Part shown: positions 46,142 to 57,539 of the stretch, one piece after another
Position numbering within the stretch: position 1 is the first letter of the stretch
Layout: every line of letters starts with the position of its first letter
DNA from: Blasia pusilla
Taxonomy: Eukaryota; Marchantiophyta; Marchantiopsida; Blasiales
Length of the DNA: 64,000 nucleotides
Direction of reading: 5' to 3'
Assembly (NCBI GenBank): GCA_050084515.1
Contig: CM114275.1
Span: forward strand, 1,302,001 to 1,366,000
Notes under the pieces: model-generated
What the model saw: only the letters and a program-made list of their open reading frames with translations
Database searches by the model: none
Told to the model about the DNA's origin: nothing
Program-made: the position numbers and the translations under genes

Positions 46142-47152
46142 TGTCGCGACCCTCATGACCAAATGAGTGCCAAGCGGAACATCGGAACATTAGCGGGCTC
46201 ACGCTAAGATGGTTTGCGCGTTGGAGTAGTCTCGAAGAGGAGACAAGAGACGAGACGCGAGCGAGGCTTCGCGTTTCAGATGTTGTGGTCGCGACCGAGA
46301 AACCTGGACCAAATGCGGAATGAGACTTGAAAGAAGTCGAGTCTAGAAAGTGGGTTGCCGAAAGGAATAATCCGGATGTGGAACGCCACTAGCATTTGAG
46401 AGTTTCCGACTGTATTTATAACCATAACTTTTAGCGTCAAGATGCGTTTGGATTGAATAAGAGTGCGTTGGAAGGCTTATGGAAAGACGGTTCAAACGCA
46501 TTAAAGATCTCTACTAACGCATTAGCAATGGCTGAGAAACAACCCGGAAACGACTATAAGTGGAGTCGGGTTGAGGGCCACAATGAAGGGCCCGACCCTC
46601 CTTTTCCAAAGGGGGGGGGAGGGGGGTTATTGTAGAACCCCAGAAGTACTAGTAAGGGGGAAGGTCTCCGAGAGTGCTTGGAACCCGAACCCCACTTTGG
46701 GCGCTGCGGGGCGGCTCAAGGGCATGGAACGGAACGCGAGTTTGGGGGTTGGGTTGGAAAACCTGCACCAAGTCTATTGAGGCGATTTTAGACATCCCTC
46801 TTGGATTTCACCCCGCGACTCAATTATTTGGCTCTCGGTTTAGAACTCACACAAGGTCCGTTGAACAGTTGGGATCGCTAGGCGCGCAAGTGCCGTTTCA
46901 CATCCCTAGACTAACCAGGAAGTCTGTTCCAAGTCTTGAAGGACTTGCCATGTTTTGGAAACTAGGAATTAAGGAAGGTTGAGCTTGATGAGACACCGAG
47001 TTGAGAACTCGGTGGGTTGGAACGCTGGTTGGCCCAGACCCGACTAACGAGAGTGCATGTTTGGGTGCAGATCGGCGATGAGATCGTGACCTATTGAACG
47101 TACGCTTCCGCAACACTAAAGATTGACGTTCAAGGAGAGTAGGGGCGCGACA
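46142..47152. mobile_element. Probable solo LTR (TGTCGCG...CGCGACA)
   Basis: TGTCGCGACCCT at the left and the complement of TGTCGCGCCCCT at the right form an 11/12-matched terminal inverted repeat with TG...CA ends, 1011 bp apart. Flanks CTTCT and CTTTT agree at four of five bases, a possible 5-bp target duplication. A TATTTATAA motif lies near 46411. A G-run (46608-46627, GGGGGGGGGA then GGGGGG) lies inside. There is no coding region I can support. Confidence 0.6.
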
Positions 47153-47555
47153 CTTTTGGGCCATCTTTCCTTTCATGATCCATTCCACTTAAGGTCTCTA
47201 CCCACACACATTGGTAAAATAACAAGGGGCTCCGCTAGTCCAAAAAATCAATTTGTGACTTCAAATCTTGCTTCATCATCATCGCTCGATAAGCAGATCG
47301 CTCTAATACAGAGTCAAATCACCTTCAAATCATCTTGTAAGTGTGATGCAAACTCTGTAATTTGTGATTTCTAGTACTATTTCTGGAATAGATTTATAAA
47401 GATGACCATAATACCAAAAATACCAAGGATATTTTTCCGATTGATACTATAGATCCGAATGTGTCGAGGTGACATCCACCTTAGAAAGTCAGTTGAGAGT
47501 TTGCCAGTTGGGTGGCGAGTTGTCCAACTCCGACCTACGCGGAAAGGCGCCCAAT
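47153..47555. other. Short spacer; no gene recognised
   Basis: No motif, repeat unit or credible frame was found; it lies between the probable solo LTR and the palindrome-rich tract. Confidence 0.4.
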
Positions 47556-47955
47556 GTTCTTTCGAATCGGATCTTAAGATTCATAATAAGATCACAAAAG
47601 TTCTGATGGGACTTGCCCTTCCTCATCCCAATTGGATCTTAAGGTCCAATTCACCCATAGTCTAGTGACCCTTCAATCGGATCTTAAGATCCGAATTAAG
47701 GACATTTGGCCCGTTGGAAGGTCATTCAGAACTACAGTTCCCTGTCACCTCCAGGTGAGAGAATATTGGCCTTCGGGCTCAAAAAGTCTCTCTTGACTTT
47801 TCTAGGAACAATCGGAACTATAGTTCCAATCGAAGAACTACGCTAGAGGCAGACGCCTTTCTGTGCTTAAAAGTGGACCTTAAGATCCACCCTTTACAAT
47901 GGGATCTTAAGATCCAACTCGCCCTTTTTTGGATCTTAAGATCCAATTCAAGGTT
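47556..47955. repeat. Tract of GGATCTTAAGATCC and GGAACTATAGTTCC palindromes
   Basis: Exact or near-exact 14-bp palindromes occur near 47569, 47634, 47679, 47729 (GGAACTACAGTTCC), 47816 (GGAACTATAGTTCC), 47876, 47902 and 47932. The same two palindrome types occur in the 207-bp array at 10.6-12.0 kb and the GGAACT type in the 150-bp array. There is no regular period. Confidence 0.8.
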
Positions 47956-48084
47956 ATTCGGGCATCAACGTGCCTGCCAATGGACAGTCCATATTTCTTC
48001 TTAACAGATCACCCACAATTAACAAAATCGCGATAGATGCGTAAAGGAGTTTTTTTCAACTCCCTAATGACTTCATAAGGGGGA

Positions 48085-48262
48085 TGGCTCCTCACAGTAA
48101 TTGGAACTGAAAACACTGTTCACTATAAATTCAACATTATAATTCTCATTCCTGTCCTTTCCGGTGGAATCATCTTTGATGTCATATCCAGATGGAAAAT
48201 GAGATGAAACTCACTTATGGCAGCCATCTAGCCGCCCTTCCTCAATCAGAGATAATTTGGGT
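48085..48262 (-). repeat. Inverted copy of the 13125-13310 repeat
   Basis: Reverse-complemented, this segment contains GAGGAAGGGCGGCTAGATGG, GATGATTCCACCGG and AATTTATAGTGAACAGTG in the same order as the copy near 13.1-13.3 kb. The microsatellite expansion seen there is absent here. Confidence 0.75.
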
Positions 48263-49895
48263 GAAACCTGGTGAAAAGTAAGATTAGGATGGATTGGGGA
48301 TAACATATGATCTGCATATGATATGATGAAATAGGGACCTTACAGTCCAAAGAAGATCTTTTCATTTTATGAGAATAGGGCACGTGGTAGAAGGATGGGT
48401 AGAACTAATTTTTCTTCATTGCTCCTATCTAATTCTAAGTATATAGAAGAAGAGGAGAGGTTGTGAGGGGCATTCTACCTTTGAAGAAAATCTAGAATGG
48501 TCTTATGAGCTTGAGAGCTAGATTCATGTATCTCTTCTTTTCCCGTTTATTCCAAGTCATAAGAGATTTAATTGAGAACAATATTTGTCCTCTAACACTC
48601 CCTCAAATGGTAAAAGATCATGAAGAATATGAAGTGGAATGTATCTTGAAGAGGTTATCACCAACAAGTTGAATACATGGTTTAATGGAAACTTAGGAAA
48701 TCCATTATGAGAGGCCACATGAGAATCCTCATCCAACTTGGCCTACGGCCCATTGATAGTACAAGACTTTGAACGTTTTTTAGACTATGGAGAACATAGA
48801 GATTTGGCTAACTAGGGCTTATAGGTTTAATGGCCTTTCGATTTCTCTCTCTTCTTCCTCATTTCTTTCTTTTCATTGTGACCAATTAATTTGTCATAAT
48901 GGTAACCAAACCGCCCACCTTCGCAGCGTTCTTAAGCCACATATAAGGTGGACAATTTTGTTACCTTCTTGCTTCTTGCTTTTTCATCTAGTAGGTTATA
49001 GGGGGCTCCTACAAGTTTAGAGCAGAGATATTTCTCTGCTCTCTTTCTAGGATGCGGGCTTCTTATGCATTAAATAATTATGTGACTCTTGATTTTAGAG
49101 CTATCAAGATATGTTTTCTATTAGTTTAAGATGATATACAAATTTTCCAACCGCACATGGAGATTCTTCTCAATTCAAGTGAGGTTTGTACATATTGAGG
49201 TCTTTCCTACTCTAACATAGAGTACGTGTTACTCTAATAATTATAGATCAGCTCATAACAAGATCTCTAGTTTGAGTAGCATACGTCTTTTCCTCTTACA
49301 TTGTTCAGGCTTCGTAGTTACTTATGGGATTGGCTTAATTGCATTATGCTTCAAGGATGGGGAGCATTCTATCAATGACGAGAGCTTTTGGGCGCTTAGA
49401 ACATGTGTGTGCTTTGACCTTTCTTGCAGATGCGGACCTGATCACAACTTATCTTTGACTTGTGGGATATTGTGGGGTTTCGTTGAAATTCCTCCTTGGA
49501 TACATCCATGTCTTTCACATCCCTTGGGAAATAGCCTTTACTCAATCCTTATGGCATATTTGACGAAGGGATGGAATCCTTTTGGGCATCTCCAAAGAGT
49601 GGAGGCTTTGAAGTACTCAATCTTATGCCCTACAACAAGGTTAATGGCCAACTGTGGATTCTTACAGCCACTCAATTGGATACACTCATTATTTTTTGTT
49701 GGAGAGGACTTGTAGGTCTCCAAAGGCTAAACACCTACAGGCTTCATGCAATAGTGTTTTTTCAAAGAAGTGTCACTCTTTTCCTCTTGTGCTTTTCATT
49801 GTTGTTCTTCTGGCTTCCATTTGTAATGCTTTGAAAATACCTTGGTAGATACTTTGTCTTGTTGAGATGGATGGAGAGATAGAAGCAAGTATGGA
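48263..49895. other. No gene recognised
   Basis: AT-rich DNA. The frame 49272-49715 (+) is the longest but has no motif and overlaps unrelated open frames. CCTCTAACACTCCCTC near 48588 resembles text found at some LTR ends, but no partner terminus was found. Confidence 0.35.
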
Positions 49896-50910
49896 GGTAA
49901 TCTAGAGCCAAACCTTTGGATGCCATGCTGATTACATGACTTGGTTTGTGAATGTCTCTCCAAAGTGATGGACTAGATAGCAAACAAACCAATGCCTATC
50001 TTCACATGGTAAGATTTTAGGAGAGGAAAATCAAGTACCACTTGTGATATTCTATTTCTATTCATATTTGACAAACATCATCTATTCTCCTCTCTCTCCT
50101 TGCACAACTTAAGGTCACAGAAGACAACTACACATATTGCCTTAAACTCATAAATGAAAACTTTGTCTACACTTGTTAATCTCTAAAGCTCAAAATTGGA
50201 TCATAGTTGTCAATGAGTTATTATTACAAGGGGATGTTGCACTCTCATTGGAAGAGTAACCAAGTCTAATATCATCCATTTTCTTAAGAATGATAAATGC
50301 GACTCTTCTAAGATACTAAATCTCTAAAAAATACTTGACTTCATACTCACTAGACTCAAAATCTTCAAGATAATCCACTCTCATTGGAAGAGCAACCTAG
50401 TCCAATACCAAAATCTCAAGAATGACAAAAATAACTTGAGATAATAGAATTGAAGATAATGAACCCTTGAAGGCGCTTTCTCTCTATACATGTATAAGGG
50501 ATCTACAAGAGTAGAGCCAATCTTATCTTGTGGTGCATGGCTTTGTTTGAAGATTTAGCCAATCTCCGTTGGAAATTATTATATTACTTTTAATCTTTTT
50601 CTAAAATATCTTTATAAAACTATTTCATATCCTGTCAACTATCCCAACTACCCTTATTTTGACTTCTTCATCAATCATGACTACTTGAGCTTTGTTGTCA
50701 TTAATGCACCAATTCACTACCTACTTTGTTTTCTATGTCTCATTTATAAGTAAATTTTCTAAGGTTGGCCCACACAAATAAGGTACCATTAAGAGATTCA
50801 AACATAAAATTTTATTTTCTTAAGTTAATCACTCAACATTTCTATGAACTCTCTCTAACACTCATAAAAGTGGAAATTCATGTATATGTCGGATCATTTT
50901 ACTAAGGACA
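49896..50910 (-). mobile_element. Diverged third copy of the 8.6/23.4-kb LTR
   Basis: Blocks AATGTCTCTCCAAAGTGATG, AACCAATGCCTATCTTCACA, CCACTCTCATTGGAAGAGCA and CAATCTTATCTTGTGGTGCA occur in the same order as in the two solo LTRs, and the end CATTTTACTAAGGACA corresponds to GATTTTACTATACAACA. ACGC follows, as after copy 1. The 5' third is too diverged to place. Confidence 0.7.
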
Positions 50911-50940
50911 ACGCTAGTAATCAACAAGCAACTGTACAAC

Positions 50941-51378
50941 ATGCATTGCAACTTAGCAAAGCTCAAAGAAGGTCAACTTCTCTACAATGCATTGCTTAAC
51001 TTATACAATAAAAATTGCTTAACTTCATATAGAATGCATTGCTTAACTTATACAAGGGAAATTACTTTGATAGTGGTATGTGAGCATGAAATAAATAGCC
51101 CACAAGATAATGAGGTCTCGAAGGTTATAAAGTTTAATATGGTTGCAAATAAATGGACTAAGTCCATTCCTAGGACTTTGGATATTGTTTGCAACAAGGA
51201 ATATGTCATCATTTTGCAAGATGTGGGAGGGCACACTTTACTTTATTTTCCGAAGATTTCCCTCTTTAGGGTGTCCTCTATATTATTATTATTATCGTCT
51301 ATCTTAATTTTGGACCTCCTTCCTTTTGACACCTTCCTAGTAAATAAGAATTTAACACATGTCTTCCTAGGATTTTAA
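50941..51378 (+). CDS. Weak ORF of 145 codons, possible kelch-like fragment
   Basis: The frame contains VSKVIKFNMVANKWTKSIP, which has the look of a kelch-repeat edge (hydrophobic strand, N-x-W). Only one such unit is visible. Its 3' part overlaps an inverted repeat arm (from 51303), and it begins right after an LTR copy. I treat it as a possible gene fragment only. Confidence 0.15.
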   Translation: MHCNLAKLKEGQLLYNALLNLYNKNCLTSYRMHCLTYTREITLIVVCEHEINSPQDNEVSKVIKFNMVANKWTKSIPRTLDIVCNKEYVIILQDVGGHTLLYFPKISLFRVSSILLLLSSILILDLLPFDTFLVNKNLTHVFLGF

Positions 51379-51641
51379 GTTTAGGGTGCTTTGTGGGAGT
51401 TATAGCTTTTTAGTCCTTTAAGTTCTCCTCACCAATTTTTTGTGGCCATTCTTAGTGACCTAGTGGAGTCCCATAATTCAAATTTCAAATTATCCTCTTG
51501 CTCACAACAATCGTTATCAAAAAATTGGTGGAGAACTTAAAGGACTAAAAGTTTATAACCAAGGTTAAGGTTAAAAAGAAGACATGTGTTAAACATGTTG
51601 AACTAGGAAGGTGTCAATGGAAGGACTTGTCCAAAATTAAG
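51303..51641. repeat. Foldback repeat, arms about 130 bp, loop about 77 bp
   Basis: CTTAATTTTGGAC through CCAATTTTTT (51303-51441) reappears reverse-complemented from 51519 to 51641. Matching blocks include TTGACACCTTCCTAGT, TTTAACACATGTCTTC and AGTCCTTTAAGTTCTCC. Identity is moderate with small gaps. It may be a decayed foldback or miniature inverted-repeat element. Confidence 0.85.
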
Positions 51642-51649
51642 ATCACGAT

Positions 51650-54600
51650 TCTTCTTTTAATTTCTTCCACTTGCCTTAGTGTTCGGAATCGGAAAATACC
51701 TCCTCACCTCCACACTGACTCCCTTCCAAAAATGATGACCCTACCTTTGTCTTCCAAAGCATGAGCTGATAGTAGAACCAAAGTCGCAAAAATCTTGCAA
51801 TCCATGACGAAGTAGATCAGGCAGGACGACCACCAATGAATCCCGAACAAGGTATCGACGTTCATACCACGAAAGAAAATCAAAGAAAAGAAATGACAAG
51901 ATTCCTCTGGAACCCAGAAGAATTTTTTTTAACAAAATGGGTACTTTTCATTCCGGCTCCTCTGTAGACAGTGCACTGTCATCCAGGTGGGAATCGTGGC
52001 ACGGTTCTAGTACCTCTACGTCGTGTCTCCTCTCTGAGATCCTAGCGCAAAAAATTCGTGCGGCCCAATCTGGGTTCAGCTGCAAAACGACGAAGAGACA
52101 GTTGGTAGTCGTCGAGCTCTCTATGTGATTCTAGCTGATCCAAGCCTCTGTGTGAGTGGTAGCCGATGCCGCACCCAAATGGTCAGTCAGAAGATAGCAG
52201 CAATAATTGGACACGCGCTTATATTGGATTGGTTCTGCATAAACATTTGTTGTAAGAGTTGTTGTGCGTAGGGAAACAGACTCACGTTGGACTGGTGGAT
52301 TAGTAAGAGTGATTGGTCCATCATATCTGTTCAGTGTAATTTTTTATCTCTACAGATATGACCAGTTGTTTCTTTAATTTTTGTAGCGGTCGGAGCAGAT
52401 TCTTGAGAATCGTTGCGTATTTTAATGAGAAACGGAACCTGTCGCTTCCCGGCTTGCAGTACGATGATGACAATTCCGCGAGACCTCTAACCATCCGGAT
52501 TCCAGGTGTCCATTTAAACTTGGACACACGTAACGCTGGATCGCATCTCGTTGCATGTTAAGCATGGAAACCGAGGGTGCTCTTTTATATACGCTCGAGA
52601 TTGAATTAAAAAATGTTGACTTGAGAGTGCAAGCAGTCGACGATCCGACAGGAACCTGAATTTCTCTACTCCCGGCCCTCGAAAGCTTTGATTGTCAGGT
52701 TAGACAACTAATTTAAGTTATTATACTTTTATAATTGTAAAATTTTGACGCCCGTGCATTCTTATTACTACTAACGACAATTTTTAGTCCCAGAGCGTTC
52801 CGAACTTTCGCAGAAGATGCCATCAGTTGCATATCCTTTATTTGGTTTCTCTACGGGATGTGACCGCTTGTTTATGAGAATGATCGCGAAGTGATACTCT
52901 ACTTGTTATGAATGTCGGGTTGGCATTTCGGGCGTACCCAGCACGTTCCTCGCAGTCTCACCCTCTCCCCTATTTCATGATTATCTAAACGGTGGCCTGA
53001 GTCGCTCGACCTGTTTGTAGAACTCTAGAAGGGTTCAGGAATCCTGACAGGATAGGAAATGTGAATCGGCGTAGAAACGTCACCACTAGTTCTAAGATAA
53101 ATACGGTCAGGAGGCTTGATCTCTCGGTGAGGAAACTTCGAGCCCCTCCCGGAAATCCAGCAGCGTCTATCCTTGATGATGAGAGAAGAACGACCATTTT
53201 CTAAATATTCGAGTCGCTATGAAGCCTGGGAATCTCATCTGCGACTTCCAGTCCTCCTCAATGCTCCCCCCGCTTTTTACCATATGTGGTAAGAAGAATC
53301 GAGCACTTTTCGTACCTTAAAACATTTGTAATTATGTTGCGGGCATGAAGGATTAAATGTCAGATTTCCAATTTAAAACGTCAAATCTTGAGAATTCCAC
53401 AAATCTGTAAACAGAGAGAAATACTCAGTGACCTGTAGGTCTCCAAATCCAACGAATTGACGATCTTGGCCGAGGTTCATGGCTACTTTCCACCACGACT
53501 CGACTCGCCGACTAGAGTTGTTCCAAGTAGCATTGTTGCAAGTTGCGCGTTCAATCGTCACAGTGCCTCAATTGTCAGCAACGATATCGCCATCTTCGAG
53601 GGGAGAGCGTACTGCGAGCATTTCAATTAGGCGTGAACGCCAAATAGTGATTCTGGCCGGGAAGATGTATACGAAGGAGGTCGTTCAACAGATTTCACTG
53701 ATAGATCAACGTGTCCATGAAGAAAAATGCACGGGCAGAGGTGCATCTACGAAGCCATCAGGAAAGAAAAGGGGCATTGAATATTCATAGTTTAGCAAAA
53801 CCAGAGCATGCCTGACAACCCAGGCTCTTGGAAGGTGCCAGGGAGGATCCCCGAAGAGCTCGTAGAATCAACGAACAGGAAGCGAGGAAAAACACCTAGC
53901 TGACCGCATGGGGTCTTCACTTCTGAATCACTCCCACGCTGTACCTTCGCGTGCTTAAATTTATTAGCCTGGGTTTGTATGCATGGCTATCAAATCAGCG
54001 ATTACGTACCACCTCTCAAAGTCTCGATCGAGAATCTTATGAGTTGTGACAGAAGGTTTCCCGATGTTAAACTTCCTCGAGAATCTCTGGGACAACGTCT
54101 GTGATTCGTAAGGTGGTCCTGAGATGAAATGATCATCGTAAAGTTTCCATTTTAAAAGAATGAAAATCAACGAGTCGGGCAGTCGGGCCTGAGCGCAACA
54201 TTAACGTAGAACTCTCTCCCCGTGAGTCCACGAAGTGGGAACGTGCAAGCAGTGGCTCTGTGAAGATAAACAAACCAGATCAAGTGCCAACCAAACACAT
54301 CCTTGGCAAGCCATCGAAGATCGAAGGGAGGAATGTACAAGTAGAAATGCCTAGTAGCCACCTGCTCTCCACATCTAGTGAGGATCCTGTCGAGATAATA
54401 CAACTTCAGGACCACCGAGACAGACTCGTGCTTTTTGATGGCCCTATGACTCATAAGTACGCAGTTCAACTTTCTTCTATCTCTATCCCCACGAGATCAC
54501 CCTTGTGGAACCGCAACCACTCATAAGTGACTTGAGTGGAGTACCTTGAGTAGTCGACACAAATATCTACGTACTTTCTAGATTTTGGCGATAAGCATAA

Positions 54601-55955
54601 AATAGTAGAGGTGTGAACTTTGGATCTTGATGTGTAGGTCTTTGTACAACATGCTTTTGAGTCATGACTAATCGGGCGCCCTGCGCTTTCCCACAGGCAG
54701 TATCGGTAGCAGCGCACAGAAACTCCTACAATCTTAATTTAAAAACAGTTAAATTCACCGAGACGATTTTTCAGACCCCATCGTCACTCAAGCGTATCGA
54801 CCACAGTAACAGCCCACAAAACGTGAGCGTGGACACTGACGTCATGTTGATGGCCTGGACTTTTCACAGCTACGTTTGACGATTTCGTCGAATCGCCCAG
54901 CAGCGCTTCCGTCAACTTCACCATTTTTCCAAGGACAAGAAGACTTCGAACGACGCCTTGGTCAACGACTTCAAAATCTGTGTTCGAGTGGGGCGTGGAA
55001 TGAAACTATTCCGTGGTTCCTGAACGCATGTCTTATCGAAGGACTCGTTTGTTATGTACAGTACTTTGTGCGGATAGAGTTCCAGGCGGATTCCATTGGA
55101 GCGCCGAGTTCTTACCTTCCCAAGAACGCGGGTAACACACTTTAAATATTCACTACATTCTACTGGCACTTGGGCGACCAGATACACGTAATCATGTGCG
55201 CTGCTGCTACTGACACCTGATTCATATTTATTACCTGGTCTGCCTTTTTGGCTACTCCACGGAAAGGAAACGGGAGTGACATTCGGCTACTGGTGCTAGT
55301 CAGTGATTCTTCTCGGGTGAGGAGTCAGGAACAAATGGATATGTTGTTGTTTCCCTGCTCGCTGCTTCTGGCCACAATACACGATAACCAAAAAAACCCA
55401 TCCACAAAGCGCCAACTCGATACAATTCCACTAGTCGAAGGAAGATAACGAGACAAGATCGCTGGAAGAGATAAATCCGTCTTTATCTAGTTGAAAAGTG
55501 TTCTCAATTCATCCCCCATCAATAATCGAATACAAAGGTGGAGTGTTTTAATTAGTGGCTGGAAGAGTAAATGAGGAAAGAATCGACATTGGACCGATTA
55601 CTTGCCATCATAGGTTATTCATTGAGGGCAAGATAAGAACTAAATCCTACGAGGAACAAGTAATGTAACCGCCATTATGCTACGAGGCTACGCTAACTTA
55701 TTACCGTTACCATCGTGAGACGATGAAAACTTACAACCAGCCAGTTTGAAATGAAGGATATCCTGCCAGCCAGAAAATTATTGTACACATAGAGGGGTGG
55801 TGGGATGTAGGAAATTTAATGGTACACGCCACCCTCCCTCGTATTTCAGAGGTCGGGCATCAAAATCTTTGGTTGCAACTTTGACTGAGGATTTCTTCAA
55901 ATCCTCCGATTATACGAACGGTTTCATAACTCTAAAGCAACTCGTTTGGATGTTG
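51650..55955. other. Single-copy-looking DNA, no recognised gene
   Basis: Balanced composition and lack of internal repeats resemble the ZIP neighbourhood. Many short frames exist on both strands (for example 53479-53790 + and 54167-54469 -), none with a motif I recognise. Small exons of an unrecognised gene cannot be excluded. Confidence 0.4.
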
Positions 55956-57539
55956 TCAAGCCCAGATGGCGATAGAAGACATGGCGACAGCTCCACAAAA
56001 AAGAGCTAGGTAGCAAGAAATCTGAAGTTTCTTGTTACCGCGCATACGTTTTCCGAGGAACTCATGTGCGATCAAGTCGACAAGAGCCATATAGATGAGA
56101 ATACCAGCAGACACCGCATCGAACAGCCCCTGAACCACGAGAGAGGTTTGACTGTTCTCTTTGTAGCTGGAAGCTATTCCGATACCCACAGAGATACCGA
56201 TTGGGGTTGTTGCAGCAAAGAAGCAAGCCATCATAAAGGCTACTGACCTCTTGAAACCTGCCTGCAGTAGACACAACCACATGTACGCCAACGAATCAGA
56301 ATTCCAGGATATGTATCAAATCTTGGAAATTTTCATAAACTAGAGTCGTTAAGAATCGGAACACGTGCAGTTCAATGCAGGGTGGAATGTCGTATAAGAC
56401 ACAAAAGGAGTTTGGTTCAGTATCTAGGCAGAACTATTACAAGTAGATTTGCCTGGAAAGGGAAGTCAGAAGAGAAACAGTTACCATGATCGCAACTTTT
56501 CGGAGTCAGAAAAAGATATTCTTTCCCCTGAAGTGTAAGAGAAAAAGAGCGAGAAACCTTTACACTGACCTGGGCAATGCAACCTCCAAGAGCAATCCCT
56601 TCGAAGAATTGGTGAAAGACCAGGGCAGCGAAGAGGGGTCGAATGCTGCAAGGGCTGTCCGAGACTCCCAACGAGATACCAATGATCACGGAGTGGGTGA
56701 TAATTCCGAGCTCAAGAACCTGCGCATGAACATAACGTCACCAAACTTGACCATGCATATGAAAATAGAGCCAGTGTCGGAGTGGGAGAAACTAAGAGCT
56801 ACGGCTGACCGATATGGGGGCACACTTCCCACTATCATCCTACAGTCCCTAAAACTGACAGTGTCGGAGGGGCTGCATGAGGTGCCCGAGACCCAAGACA
56901 GACATTGACATGATCAATCAGGAGATGAATTATATCATGGCTACAAATTGCAGATTCGATCTGAGCCGCTTATGTTCGGTAAAGAGTGGACTGCAAGCCA
57001 CTCACCTGCGAAATTACCACATGTCTCATGTCCCTCTCTGCAGCATCACGATCCTCAGGAATCGGTAATTTCTTTCCTGTCTCCTGGTCAATTTCTCCTT
57101 CAATGGCAATGCGCGCTCCAGCTGCTTCAAGAGTGGGAGCCCCGTGGCTATGGCTCGAAACGCCATGCTTTTTCTCGTAGTACTCCGTGCCAATACTATC
57201 TACGACCAAAGTGAGGAAGACAGCTAACATGGCGACAAACCCGGTCCATGGGAACTTATGCCACGGGACCTCTGGGAGACAGTCGCTGGTGAGTCTCTCT
57301 GAAGCATCACCCAAAATGTGCACAAATCCAGTCGCCAAGATGACTCCCGCAGCGGAAGACTTGATGACGAGGAAGGCATTGCTGTCCGCCCTGAGAGATT
57401 TGAGTTTCCTCCCGACGAGAGGAAGAGCCACACCCAGAGAACTGCCCACCAAAATTCCCACAATAGCTCCACCCTTGAGGCGCAATGCTCGTTGATTATC
57501 TCGACAGTGAAGATTGATCAAACTCCCGCAGTCAGCCAT
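55956..57539 (-). CDS. ZIP-family (IRT-type) zinc/iron transporter, intact, three exons
   Basis: The product imports divalent metals (zinc, iron) into the cytoplasm from outside or from an organelle. Exons are 57539-57006 (178 codons from the ATG at 57539), 56719-56570 (50 codons) and 56261-55956 (101 codons plus stop), all phase 0, giving 329 residues, normal for plant ZIPs. Introns are 286 and 308 bp with CAG|GTGAGT...GCGCAG|G and CAG|GTCAGT...CTGCAG|G borders. Three hydrophobic segments lie at about 23-43, 54-76 and 97-116. A cytosolic loop with a reduced His cluster HGVSSHSHG (125-133) follows. TM4 holds [10 protein letters not shown] (His187) and TM5 [11 protein letters not shown] (His214, Glu218), the metal-path residues of IRT/ZIP proteins; three more segments fill the C-terminus. 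I see no stop, frameshift or missing key residue. Substrate specificity is not evident. Confidence 0.95.

Noticed and set aside
46608-46627. G-run as a telomere or regulatory quadruplex
   Set aside because: It is a single impure homopolymer tract inside a probable LTR, without telomere-type repeats or several spaced G tracts.
48588-48605. CCTCTAACACTCCC as a copia LTR end
   Set aside because: No matching opposite terminus, target duplication or internal region was found nearby.
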